59,795 nucleotides of DNA, taken from positions 1 to 59,795 of the IMG/VR virus record IMGVR_UViG_3300047548_000345. The stretch is one strand, 5' to 3'. Source of the DNA: a virus. Shown here in pieces: positions 12,985 to 19,902 of the stretch; the stretch's first letter is position 1; each line of letters begins with the position of its first letter. The translations under genes and the position numbers were made by a program. The notes beneath the pieces were generated by a model, which saw only the letters and a program-made list of their open reading frames with translations, ran no database searches and had not been told where the DNA came from.

Positions 12985-13336
12985 AGAAGAACACTAGGGG
13001 GTTTCCCATCCTGCATTGGTGGTACCCGCCACCTTTGCCTGTTGTCACGATCTCGGTGGATCGGTATGATAGCCTAGTGTTCGTCAATTACAATGAAGGT
13101 TACAACCCAGTCACTTACCTACATCGGCATACGTTACAGGTCTACCTACAATCCCTCTAACTCAAATTGGCTCGGGCTATCCGCGGCGAATCCGCCTAAG
13201 GATTTAATTCTTCTCATAACCCCCGAGCAGCCATGAGTATATCTGGTCTAAAGCGTCAGCCGAAGCGACAGTCACAAGCACAGGACCTGAACCGTGCAAG
13301 TCAAGGCAGTTTCTCACATGAACTCTGCCAAAACTC
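12985..13336 (-). ncRNA. Candidate structured RNA in the tRNA region
   Basis: About 350 bases without an ORF, directly following the tRNA cluster. They contain a perfect 10-base inverted repeat GAACACTAGG/CCTAGTGTTC (12989-12998, 13073-13082) closing a domain with an inner GGTGG/CCACC stem, a second closed domain GCTCGGG/CCCGAGC (13170-13228) with an inner GGCG/CGCC hairpin, and further small hairpins near 13260-13330. T4 carries stable RNAs C and D in its tRNA region. The strand is assumed from the neighbours. No Rfam family recognised by eye. Confidence 0.45.
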
Positions 13337-13543
13337 TTAGATGTTGAAGAAACGTCTATAATTTTTCTTATCGTATTCTATGTAGCCTTCAGGTGCTTCA
13401 TAACGCTCATGATTAATATCGACCAAGAAAGGTGTCATATTTCCATCTGCGTGTTTGAGGTGACAAATTACCAAGTCATGCTTTTCTACTTTATCAAAGA
13501 TTTGCTCATTTGTCAAGTCGAGCTTCTTCATGCGTATTACCAC
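13337..13543 (-). CDS. Small hypothetical protein
   Basis: 68 residues if it starts at GTG 13543, which has AAAGGA 9 bases upstream; 64 residues from the ATG at 13531. Charged, with DLTNEQIFDKVEKHDLVICH and EGYIEYDKKNYRRFF. No family recognised. It lies 6 bases after the next upstream gene, so it is probably co-transcribed from the promoter at 13785. Confidence 0.6.
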   Translation of the reverse strand: MVIRMKKLDLTNEQIFDKVEKHDLVICHLKHADGNMTPFLVDINHERYEAPEGYIEYDKKNYRRFFNI

Positions 13544-13549
13544 CGTGAA

Positions 13550-13756
13550 TTATCCTTTCAGAAAAAACTTTTCAGTCCTTTCTTCTAAGAGTGTTCTCTG
13601 ATTGTCAGCCTTGAAAAGCGACACAGTATTTAGCACAGCAACAGTCTTACGATTATTATATGCATCCACGGCTGCATCATAATTCTCAAAGGTTTCACGA
13701 TAAACGGACATCTTGCTATCGTTGTCCAATTCTTCAACGATCCATTGCTGTTTCAT
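13550..13756 (-). CDS. Small hypothetical protein
   Basis: 68 residues (MKQQWIVEELDNDSKMSVYR...), alpha/beta, no family recognised. GAGG precedes the start. A strong sigma70-type promoter lies 29 bases upstream, between this gene and a CAT tRNA, so early expression is likely. Confidence 0.6.
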   Translation of the reverse strand: MKQQWIVEELDNDSKMSVYRETFENYDAAVDAYNNRKTVAVLNTVSLFKADNQRTLLEERTEKFFLKG

Positions 13757-13784
13757 TTTCTCACCTCAGTTTCGATTGTCCTGT

Positions 13785-13813
13785 ATAATAGCACAATCAC
13801 TTAGGAATGTCAA
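13785..13813 (-). promoter_or_regulatory. Sigma70-type promoter
   Basis: Minus strand TTGACA, 17-base spacer, TATTAT. It sits between the CAT tRNA (13815) and the small gene at 13756. Confidence 0.75.
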
Positions 13814-13814
13814 G

Positions 13815-13889
13815 TGGTGGGCGAGGTAGGACTCGAACCTACACTCAGACCGTTATGAGCGGCCGGCTTCACCTTTAAGCTACTCGCCC
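13815..13889 (-). tRNA. tRNA with CAT anticodon (elongator Met or Ile2)
   Basis: Acceptor GGGCGAG, anticodon arm GGCCG-CTCATAA-CGGTC, T-arm GTAGG-TTCGAGT-CCTAC, encoded CCA. It has no initiator features. In phages a second CAT tRNA is often Ile2, with C34 modified to lysidine; sequence alone does not decide. Confidence 0.92.
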
Positions 13890-13897
13890 GATATTCT

Positions 13898-14827
13898 TTA
13901 GTTGATTACTTTCCAGCCTTCGATATTCTTAGCCTTTTCTTCACTCGAAAGAGGAACATAATCTAACTCATCTGCCATTGTGTCACCTTTTTCATAAGCC
14001 CACTTGAAAAAGTCAAGAGCCAACTTAGCCTGTTCTTTGTTAGTAGGATTCTTATGCATCAGAATGTATGTCGGTGCAGCAATAGGCCAGTCTTTCTGAA
14101 AACTTTCTTTGCCTGCTACAATCACCTTGTCAACAACTTTCAATGAAGTATAAGCGATTTGGTTCTGTTTGGCAAATGCATACTCAACATAGCCGATAGA
14201 AAACTTTGTTTGCTTGACATTTCCTGCTACGCCTTCGTTACCTTTTGCACCGATGCCAACTGGCCATTCAATAGCCGCAGCAGCACCAATCTTAGTATTC
14301 CATTCTTGACTTACAGAGGACAAATACTTGGTAAACAAGTAGGTGGTTCCGCTGCCGTCACTTCGTCTTACTACAAGAATAGTTTGATTAGGCAGATTTA
14401 CATTAGGGTTCAAATCTGTGATACGCTTATCATTCCACTTTGTAATCTTACCAAGGTAAATGTCTGCAACAACATCACCAGTCAAAACTAATTGATTAGA
14501 CTTGATACCATCAAGATTGAAAACAACCACGTTGCCACCGATCACCATTGGAAACTGGTGTAAGCCATCTTTATCCAACTGAGTCTGTGTTAAAGGCATA
14601 TCTGTTGCGCCGAATGTAACGGTCTTAGCCTGAATTTGCTTAATGCCTGCACCACTTCCTACAGATTGATAATTGACTGTGATGCCAGTTTCTTTACGAT
14701 AGGCATCTGCCCACTTTGCATAAACTGGATATGGAAATGTCGCGCCTGCTCCTGTTACAGTTTTATCCTGTGCGTGTGCTAGTGTAGTCGATAATGCTAA
14801 TACTAAACCAATAATTGTCTTTTTCAT
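13898..14827 (-). CDS. pstS: Phosphate-binding protein PstS
   Basis: 309 residues, near the usual PstS length. Signal peptide KKTIIGLVLALSTTLAHA, then VTGAGATFPYPVYAKWADAY, VNYQSVGSGAGIKQI, FGATDMPL and VVRRSDGSGTTYLFTKYLS, the phosphate-contacting loops of PstS. It is the periplasmic substrate-binding subunit of the high-affinity phosphate ABC transporter. Carried by phages, it is a known auxiliary metabolic gene that raises phosphate uptake during infection using the host PstCAB. No pstC/A/B or clear Pho box is visible. GGTGA precedes the start. Flanked by tRNA genes. Confidence 0.96.
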   Translation of the reverse strand: MKKTIIGLVLALSTTLAHAQDKTVTGAGATFPYPVYAKWADAYRKETGITVNYQSVGSGAGIKQIQAKTVTFGATDMPLTQTQLDKDGLHQFPMVIGGNVVVFNLDGIKSNQLVLTGDVVADIYLGKITKWNDKRITDLNPNVNLPNQTILVVRRSDGSGTTYLFTKYLSSVSQEWNTKIGAAAAIEWPVGIGAKGNEGVAGNVKQTKFSIGYVEYAFAKQNQIAYTSLKVVDKVIVAGKESFQKDWPIAAPTYILMHKNPTNKEQAKLALDFFKWAYEKGDTMADELDYVPLSSEEKAKNIEGWKVIN

Positions 14828-14843
14828 TTTTCACCTTGTGATT

Positions 14844-14920
14844 TGGTGCCCGTGGTCAGACTCGAACTGACACTGTAGAGATTTTAAGTCTCCCTTCTCT
14901 GCCGATTGGAATACACGGGC
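14844..14920 (-). tRNA. tRNA-Leu(TAA) with short variable loop
   Basis: Acceptor GCCCGTG/CACGGGC, anticodon arm GGAGA-CTTAAAA-TCTCT, T-loop TTCGAGT, encoded CCA. Like the TAG tRNA at 6449 it is class I in shape, with a weak D-stem. The GIY-YIG gene runs into its 5' half. Confidence 0.88.
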
Positions 14921-15555
14921 GAAATTCTTCCTTTAGTATAACCTAATTGTAGCCATTTGTCAAGATCAGACTTCATGACCTTTTTATTCTCTTTACCGTC
15001 ATTCATCCAGCAAGTGCCATATTGACTATTTTTTTCACCGGACTGTTTACCTAGCGATGAGGCTTTCATCTTTTCTATGGTTTCTACGGTATGTTTTTTA
15101 CCTTTCCATATACCCAAAGGATATTTTTGTCTTAGAGTTTCGTGACCTTTTTCAGAAAGTTTTCTCATAAAGGTCTTTTCATCATCTTCCTGACATTTCT
15201 TTTTTCTATATTCAGAAAGTTTCTTTATTCTTTTCTTATGAGATTCTGGTGTGCGATCTTTATTATTCATACCGTTGCGGTTAATGAAGCTGAAACCTCC
15301 ACTACCACCTTCATTAAGATTATACGTTTCTTCTGAAATTATAACAAGTTCTTTTTCTTTCATATTCATTTCAGTTTCAGTTTCGAAAACATGGAGTATT
15401 TCTTTTGTGAAGTTTTCGACACCGTATTTTGCAAAGGCTCTTTTTAAGAGTTTACCAGAACCCATGTAATCATCATTCAAATCTTTTGTTTGATGTTTAC
15501 CAATATAATACTTACCGTTTATGTTATTTGTAATTTTATAAACCGTAAAAAACAT
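14884..15555 (-). CDS. GIY-YIG homing endonuclease
   Basis: 223 residues. N-terminal catalytic motif TVYKITNNINGKYYIGKH, then an Arg/Lys-rich helix (LLKRAFAKYGVENF), YNLNEGG, and a Lys-rich DNA-binding tail with NUMOD-type repeats (GKKHTVETIEKM and LGKQSGEKNSQYG). It would nick or cut DNA near its insertion site. The last 12 or so codons lie within the tRNA-Leu gene, and its TAA stop (14886-14884) is exactly the tRNA anticodon. It lies beside a second homing-type gene. Confidence 0.9.
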   Translation of the reverse strand: MFFTVYKITNNINGKYYIGKHQTKDLNDDYMGSGKLLKRAFAKYGVENFTKEILHVFETETEMNMKEKELVIISEETYNLNEGGSGGFSFINRNGMNNKDRTPESHKKRIKKLSEYRKKKCQEDDEKTFMRKLSEKGHETLRQKYPLGIWKGKKHTVETIEKMKASSLGKQSGEKNSQYGTCWMNDGKENKKVMKSDLDKWLQLGYTKGRISPVYSNRQRRET

Positions 15556-15567
15556 AAAAGTGATCTT

Positions 15568-16293
15568 CTAGATTGTGTAGTTTTTACATTCTTCTAATGT
15601 AGGTATTATAACAATGTTATTGTATTGAGTCAATAGACAATCAATCTTTTCTTTTTGTGCTTTTATAGCAGCTGGATTTTTTGGATCCAGATAGAGGTTG
15701 TATTCTGGCAAGAAAAAATCTGGGAAATAATTATGATATAAGCCTTTTTTATCTATCCATTGTATCGGGTCAGGTCTTGTCCATGTTATTTGAAGGTCGT
15801 CCAATCTTTTTGCAAGTTCAAGTTCCCAGGTCGAATCTAACATTATACCATTATATACTATAATGTTTCTCTGTAATCTCCTATGCTTAGACAAGCGGGC
15901 TTTTTCACTCATTACTTGTTTAGTCTTTTCAGAATGTTTTTTACCTAAGAAACTATCATATTTGATATGTTTATATTTGCCTTCGTTGTGCGCTTTCTTT
16001 ATTTTTTCACTTGCTTTTTTTCTTGCTTCCGGCGTGTTCATAGCATCAATACTAATATGTCTAGCATTATTGACATATTCATCTCTCTTAGGATTCAATG
16101 AACACCATCTTGAATGGTTAGCCATCCATCCTGATGGTTTATCGGACAAATCAAAAATTTCTTGACAATACTTACATTTACCTTTTATATGATTAGAATC
16201 GTATGAACCATCGCAAGATATGAAATGTCTATTATAATTTCCGCCGCGATTAGAAAAATAACCGTTACATTTTATACACAGCGTTTTTTTCAT
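15568..16293 (-). CDS. PD-(D/E)XK-type putative homing endonuclease
   Basis: 241 residues from the ATG at 16293 (GGAA upstream). N-terminal zinc-finger pairs (LCIKCNGYF and KGKCKYCQEIF), a NUMOD-like Lys-rich middle (SFLGKKHSEKTKQVMSEKAR), then SWELELAKRLDDLQI and YFPDFFLPEYNLYLDPKN, a Glu...Asp...(x)xK core of Vsr-like/PD-(D/E)XK phage homing enzymes. It lies 12 bases upstream of the GIY-YIG gene and between two tRNA genes. Confidence 0.78.
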   Translation of the reverse strand: MKKTLCIKCNGYFSNRGGNYNRHFISCDGSYDSNHIKGKCKYCQEIFDLSDKPSGWMANHSRWCSLNPKRDEYVNNARHISIDAMNTPEARKKASEKIKKAHNEGKYKHIKYDSFLGKKHSEKTKQVMSEKARLSKHRRLQRNIIVYNGIMLDSTWELELAKRLDDLQITWTRPDPIQWIDKKGLYHNYFPDFFLPEYNLYLDPKNPAAIKAQKEKIDCLLTQYNNIVIIPTLEECKNYTI

Positions 16294-16311
16294 CTTATAT
16301 TCCTTAGTAGT

Positions 16312-16394
16312 TGGCGCGAACGGAGGGAGTCGAACCCCCATTTTCAGCTCCAGTTACGATTAGGGAGGTAGAAGCTCCCCTCGGCTACGTTCGC
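16312..16394 (-). tRNA. Unusual tRNA, probably Arg(TCT)
   Basis: A perfect 7-base-pair acceptor GCGAACG/CGTTCGC, a T-arm with TTCGACT loop and encoded CCA are clear. The best anticodon arm is GGGAG-CTTCTAC-CTCCC (TCT). That leaves only about 6 bases for the D-arm and about 23 for the variable region, so the D-arm is missing or the fold differs from this reading. Confidence 0.55.
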
Positions 16395-16419
16395 ATATCA
16401 CTACTTATATAAAATGAAC

Positions 16420-16450
16420 CTATCTTTCTGTCCAGTTGAGCTACGCAGCC
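16420..16450 (-). pseudogene. 5' fragment of a tRNA
   Basis: Minus strand from 16450 reads GGCTGCGTAGCTCAACTGG then ACAGAAAGA: a standard acceptor 5' strand, U8-A9 and D-arm start, then unrelated AT-rich sequence. No matching CGCAGCC-NCCA half is seen nearby. It is probably a remnant left by recombination with the adjacent tRNA. Confidence 0.55.
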
Positions 16451-16458
16451 AAACTTTG

Positions 16459-16914
16459 TTACCAACTGGCCTGATAGTATATATCCCAGCCATCAAGATT
16501 AGCCGCTAGAATTTTTTTCAATTCTTCTTTCGTGGTCTTTAGATTTTCCCAATACCACTCATCAACATCACCTGAGCCAAAGAAGAATCCAGTTTGAGGC
16601 GGCAGTAAAGCCATAGCAGTCTCGTTATTATTTTCTTTCAAGACTTCTTCAATGATATTATACAGGTGTTGTAAGTCCTCTTTCTGCACGGACGATTGCT
16701 GACAATCATCTTTACCGTCTTGCACATTATCCACGAACCACTTATGAATTGCATTAGCCTTTCGCCAATACATCAATTCAGCGCGAACCTCGGTCGGCTT
16801 AGCAAAATCTCGTATCTCAGGAAAAACCGATGCAACGAGATTAGATTTCTTTACATCATCTTCATTGAAAGACCAGAGCTGACGCCGAGCTTCCAGATAC
16901 ATATCAAGACCCAT
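16459..16914 (-). CDS. Conserved hypothetical protein (MGLDMYLxAR family)
   Basis: 151 residues. The N-terminus MGLDMYLEARR, YWRKANAIHKWFVDNVQDG in the middle and LLPPQTGFFFGSGDVDEWYW near the end match a family seen in many phages and bacteria, with conserved Trp/His/Asp residues but no known activity. It overlaps nothing; the next gene starts 10 bases upstream. Confidence 0.75.
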   Translation of the reverse strand: MGLDMYLEARRQLWSFNEDDVKKSNLVASVFPEIRDFAKPTEVRAELMYWRKANAIHKWFVDNVQDGKDDCQQSSVQKEDLQHLYNIIEEVLKENNNETAMALLPPQTGFFFGSGDVDEWYWENLKTTKEELKKILAANLDGWDIYYQASW

Positions 16915-16924
16915 AATAGACTCC

Positions 16925-17281
16925 TTACGCCACTTCCCAAGACATATCGGCTTCCGTCACAATAGTTTCGAGTCCATCGTATTCATCGATATAGTAGCGA
17001 GTGCCTTTCGGCAATTCAGCAATAACCAACGCCGAAAATCTTGTATCAGCCTCTTTACCCAACTCTTCGACAACTTGAACCAAGAACCGATCATCACGAC
17101 GAATATCGGACTCAAAAACATCTTCGCCGCTCTTGTCTTTCATTTCATAGTATTCACCGGCAATTTCGGACTTCTTGATTTCAAAACTATAGCCAGCAAG
17201 TTCCGCATATCGCCTGAGTGCAGCGTGAGAAAGGCCAAAGCCGCCGTAGCAACGGTTATAGACAATCTTAGTCGTTTCCAT
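16925..17281 (-). CDS. Conserved phage protein (CYGGFGLS family)
   Basis: 118 residues. KIVYNRCYGGFGLSHAALRRYAE near the N-terminus and a C-terminal YYIDEYDGLETI are typical of a small phage family of unknown role, often fused with or near the MGLDMYL protein. Its start overlaps the membrane peptide's stop. Confidence 0.75.
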   Translation of the reverse strand: METTKIVYNRCYGGFGLSHAALRRYAELAGYSFEIKKSEIAGEYYEMKDKSGEDVFESDIRRDDRFLVQVVEELGKEADTRFSALVIAELPKGTRYYIDEYDGLETIVTEADMSWEVA

Positions 17282-17381
17282 TTTTCACATCCATATAGTG
17301 TGTTACACCGAAGCCGATCATCATGATTGTGACGATAGCAAAGAACGGTGACATGACCAGAAAAATATCAGAGGAACTCAC
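17268..17381 (-). CDS. Small membrane peptide, GTG start
   Basis: 37 residues (MSSSDIFLVMSPFFAIVTIM then MIGFGVTHYMDVKNGND): one membrane segment. The GTG start overlaps the TGA of the upstream gene as GTGA, and its stop overlaps the downstream gene by 14 bases, so translation is coupled. No family recognised. Confidence 0.5.
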   Translation of the reverse strand: MSSSDIFLVMSPFFAIVTIMMIGFGVTHYMDVKNGND

Positions 17382-17539
17382 TTCACGACTCCGCAAGCCT
17401 GATAAAACTTACGCACATCAAAGCGCGGATTGATACGAGCGCAAGCCGAAGCGACCGCGGCCGCCGCATTGAGGCGCTGATTAGGATCAAGCAGGTTGCG
17501 AATTTCTTGTGCGAGGATTTCAAAATCTTTACGGGACAT
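17378..17539 (-). CDS. Small conserved phage protein
   Basis: 53 residues: MSRKDFEILAQEIRNLLDPN, then an Ala-rich helix and INPRFDVRKFYQACG. The RFDxxxFxxACG ending is very common in short phage proteins of unknown function. The DNA is locally GC-richer (GCGGCCGCGGTC) than its neighbours. Confidence 0.7.
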   Translation of the reverse strand: MSRKDFEILAQEIRNLLDPNQRLNAAAAVASACARINPRFDVRKFYQACGVVK

Positions 17540-17543
17540 TCTA

Positions 17544-17702
17544 TTAACCTTCCATCTCTTGTTCGATCACATCATATTGGCAGTAACCATATTCTTTTTG
17601 TGAACGTGCTACATAAGCCTCAGCAGATCCACGAGTGCGGAAAACGCCGACCACTTCTGCATTTTCATATAAGAAGTATCTGGTCACAACGAAGACGGTC
17701 AT
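17544..17702 (-). CDS. Small hypothetical protein
   Basis: 52 residues (MTVFVVTRYFLYENAEVVGV...EYGYCQYDVIEQEMEG). An alpha/beta pattern as in small phage proteins that repeat a GxFxTxxxAEAY motif. It is first in the unit driven by the promoter at 17730; AAAGGTG precedes the start. Confidence 0.6.
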   Translation of the reverse strand: MTVFVVTRYFLYENAEVVGVFRTRGSAEAYVARSQKEYGYCQYDVIEQEMEG

Positions 17703-17729
17703 AGAGCACCTTTCAACCGATTATGCTCT

Positions 17730-17757
17730 ATAATAACACAACTGGAGGGCTGGTCAA
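17730..17757 (-). promoter_or_regulatory. Sigma70-type promoter with shared palindrome
   Basis: Minus strand TTGACC, 16-base spacer, TATTAT. The -35 box lies inside a long inverted repeat (17744-17787) that is nearly identical to one at the VWA-gene promoter (52989-53031). Confidence 0.7.
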
Positions 17758-17787
17758 GCATATTTTTGCATACCTGACCAGACCTCC
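17744..17787. repeat. Palindromic promoter element, copy 1
   Basis: GGAGGgCTGGTCA ... TGACCAGaCCTCC flanks a core AAGCATATTTTTGCATACC. Copy 2 at 52989-53031 differs at only a few bases, and similarity continues into the flank (TGCATxGCT). An operator or structured element shared by two early promoters is likely. Confidence 0.7.
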
Positions 17788-17834
17788 ATGCATAGCTAAG
17801 TGCTTGATTTTACTAGGTTTACCTAACGTAAGGT

Positions 17835-18077
17835 CTATTCCGTAACGTCAAATTCACGCATAAAACTATCGTCCAGGCTCTCAGGAACCTTGATGGTTCT
17901 GAGCATAAAGGATGGAGTAAAGCCAGCGAAGCCGCCGCCTTTTTCAAGGAATCTTGCATAATCTTCTGCGTCTTCTTGAAAGACAAAGGCATCAACAATC
18001 TGTTCTGTCTGGTTTTCAGCCACAGCCCAGAAAAAGTCCTGATCATCTTGAATGGTAACCACTTGATAGTTCATCAT
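17835..18077 (-). CDS. Small hypothetical protein
   Basis: 80 residues (MMNYQVVTIQDDQDFFWAVA...SFMREFDVTE), acidic with a Gly-rich turn (EKGGGFAGF). No family recognised. The start overlaps the gp41 stop. A second minus frame (17819-18046) here is a shadow. Confidence 0.6.
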   Translation of the reverse strand: MMNYQVVTIQDDQDFFWAVAENQTEQIVDAFVFQEDAEDYARFLEKGGGFAGFTPSFMLRTIKVPESLDDSFMREFDVTE

Positions 18078-19456
18078 ACCACCTTTAACTTTTTGAATTT
18101 GTCTTTGTTTGAAGATTGATTAGTCGTAACTTGTGCAGACTGACCGCTATCGATAATATCGATTTGAGCCGAGTTTTCAACATCGAATAGTTTCATCTTT
18201 GCTCTATCAATACCAATCACAAACCTCTTGTTCATTGTGGGATCATTATAACGGTTCTTCAACTGTTTGACCATGAGTTGACCGAGTTGTTCAAGTTCTT
18301 CGGTGCTGATCAAGGCAAACATGAAGTCAGCCGTTGCAGGCAAGCCAAAGGATTCAGAAGTATCGGTCAAATCAACATCGGAGTTAGAATAACCACTTCT
18401 TGTCGTTTGTGTTGCAGAGACGAGAGGAATTTCATACTCAACAGCCAAGCCACGAAGTTCTTCTGCAATAGACTTGATGTATGTGTATGAGTTGACACTA
18501 CCACCTGGCTTCACGCGAGATGACATACAGATATTGAGATAGTCAACAAAGATAATATCTGGCTTGAAAGACTTCTTCAAATTCAATTCATTCAACAAAG
18601 CCTTGAAATGAATTGTCGATGCGCCAGCAGTGGGGTATTCTTTGATGATAAGTTTGCCATCGGTTCTTGATTTTACTGACATGGCTTTCTTCTCATACAT
18701 TTCTTTTGACAAAGACATGAGGTCTTCAAAAGAAACATTCATGAGATTAGCATCGATACGCTTTGCAACTTCTTCTTCGGCCAATTCAAGGGTGATATAC
18801 AGAACATTTTTGCCTTGATTGAGACATGCAGCAGCCACATGACACATGAACAAGGACTTACCGACACCAGTGCCAGCAAGAGCCACATTCAGAGTTTTCT
18901 TAGGCAAACCGTTTTTGGTGATCTTGTTGAAGAAGTCTAGATCAAATGGAATCTTTTCTTGAACGCGATGATAGTATTCATAACGATCATCGAAGTCTTC
19001 AAGATAATCATGACCAACATTCGGATCAAAAGATACGGCTAGTGCATCAGAAAGCAATTGAGGGATGGCACCCTTTGTGAGAGCGCCACCCTTATCATTC
19101 ATGATTTCTATTGATGACATGATTGCATGATAGATAGCTTTTTCTTGACAAAACTTCTCAGTCTTCTCAGAAAGCCAATCAACATTCGTATCAATGGAAT
19201 CTTGATGCAGTTCTTCAATTGTTTTAACAATCGACTTTACTTGATCTTCTTTGACATTACGGAGACTATCAATCTCCAATGTCAATGCATCAGGTGTCGG
19301 CAGATTGTTATATTTTAGAATGAAGTCCTTGATCTCACGAAAAAGGACTCTATCCTCTTCAACCGTGAAATACTCATCCTTTAGAAACGGAAGAACTTTC
19401 CGCATGAACGGTTCGTTCTTCATCAGGTTCTTCAAGATAGTCTTCTCGATTTGCAT
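18074..19456 (-). CDS. 41: Replicative DNA helicase, T4 gp41-like (DnaB family)
   Basis: 460 residues, close to T4 gp41 (475). It has an N-terminal helical domain and a RecA-like motor with Walker A GTGVGKS (195-201), LYITLELAEEEVAKR, Walker B IIFVDYLNICMS and a final SATQTTRSG sensor loop. The hexamer unwinds DNA ahead of gp43 and works with primase gp61, which is not in the window. The start lies 82 bases inside the upstream gene; a later in-frame start (MKNEP) would still overlap. Confidence 0.95.
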   Translation of the reverse strand: MQIEKTILKNLMKNEPFMRKVLPFLKDEYFTVEEDRVLFREIKDFILKYNNLPTPDALTLEIDSLRNVKEDQVKSIVKTIEELHQDSIDTNVDWLSEKTEKFCQEKAIYHAIMSSIEIMNDKGGALTKGAIPQLLSDALAVSFDPNVGHDYLEDFDDRYEYYHRVQEKIPFDLDFFNKITKNGLPKKTLNVALAGTGVGKSLFMCHVAAACLNQGKNVLYITLELAEEEVAKRIDANLMNVSFEDLMSLSKEMYEKKAMSVKSRTDGKLIIKEYPTAGASTIHFKALLNELNLKKSFKPDIIFVDYLNICMSSRVKPGGSVNSYTYIKSIAEELRGLAVEYEIPLVSATQTTRSGYSNSDVDLTDTSESFGLPATADFMFALISTEELEQLGQLMVKQLKNRYNDPTMNKRFVIGIDRAKMKLFDVENSAQIDIIDSGQSAQVTTNQSSNKDKFKKLKVV

Positions 19457-19745
19457 CTGCCTGTCCTTCTATCGATTCAAGAATAAGGTGGTTCAGTAAC
19501 AATCCTGCATGAGTTTCAAAACGAGTATCAGAACGAAGTTTCGTTTCTGAGTTGTCACCCATCTCTAACAAATCATATTGGAATTGTAGCTTGGCGGTAC
19601 CGTCTTCTAACTCTGAAACACCAACCTTAGTATAACGAAGTATAACACCTTTATACGGTCCTGTCAAGATTTCAATAGGAACAGTTTCAGTATTTTGATC
19701 TTTAATCAAATCATCTCTAAAGCGGAAATCACCATTTTCAATCAT
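19374..19745 (-). CDS. Hypothetical protein between uvsX and 41
   Basis: 123 residues. A small beta-rich domain (VPIEILTGPYKGVILRYTKV, LQFQYDLLEMGDN) with an acidic tail. It overlaps gp41 by 82 bases in another frame. A similar small gene sits at this place in other T4-like phages, but no activity is recognised. Confidence 0.65.
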   Translation of the reverse strand: MIENGDFRFRDDLIKDQNTETVPIEILTGPYKGVILRYTKVGVSELEDGTAKLQFQYDLLEMGDNSETKLRSDTRFETHAGLLLNHLILESIEGQADANREDYLEEPDEERTVHAESSSVSKG

Positions 19746-19902
19746 TGTTTGCCTCCGCTTTCAAGGCTTGTTTAATCAGGTATTGGAGTTGCTGTAGTTT
19801 TTCTTCGTCTGTGCTTTCAGAAACCATAACACCTTCCATTCGTCTCAGAATATCAATTACCCAAGTATATTGAACTTGTAAAAGTAAACTTTCATCAATC
19901 AT
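19738..19902 (-). CDS. Small helical protein after uvsX
   Basis: 54 residues from the ATG at 19902, which overlaps the uvsX TGA (ATGATTGA). Heptad-like helices ([19 protein letters not shown] and [14 protein letters not shown]). No family recognised. It is translated in the uvsX-41 operon. Confidence 0.65.
   Translation of the reverse strand: MIDESLLLQVQYTWVIDILRRMEGVMVSESTDEEKLQQLQYLIKQALKAEANND

Noticed and set aside
12985-13336. tmRNA or RNase P
   Set aside because: No tRNA-Ala-like acceptor with CCA, no tag peptide frame and no P4 core were found; kept only as an unnamed structured RNA.
17819-18046. 75-residue minus frame near 17.9 kb
   Set aside because: It is a shadow of the 17835-18077 gene, which has a start coupled to gp41 and better composition.
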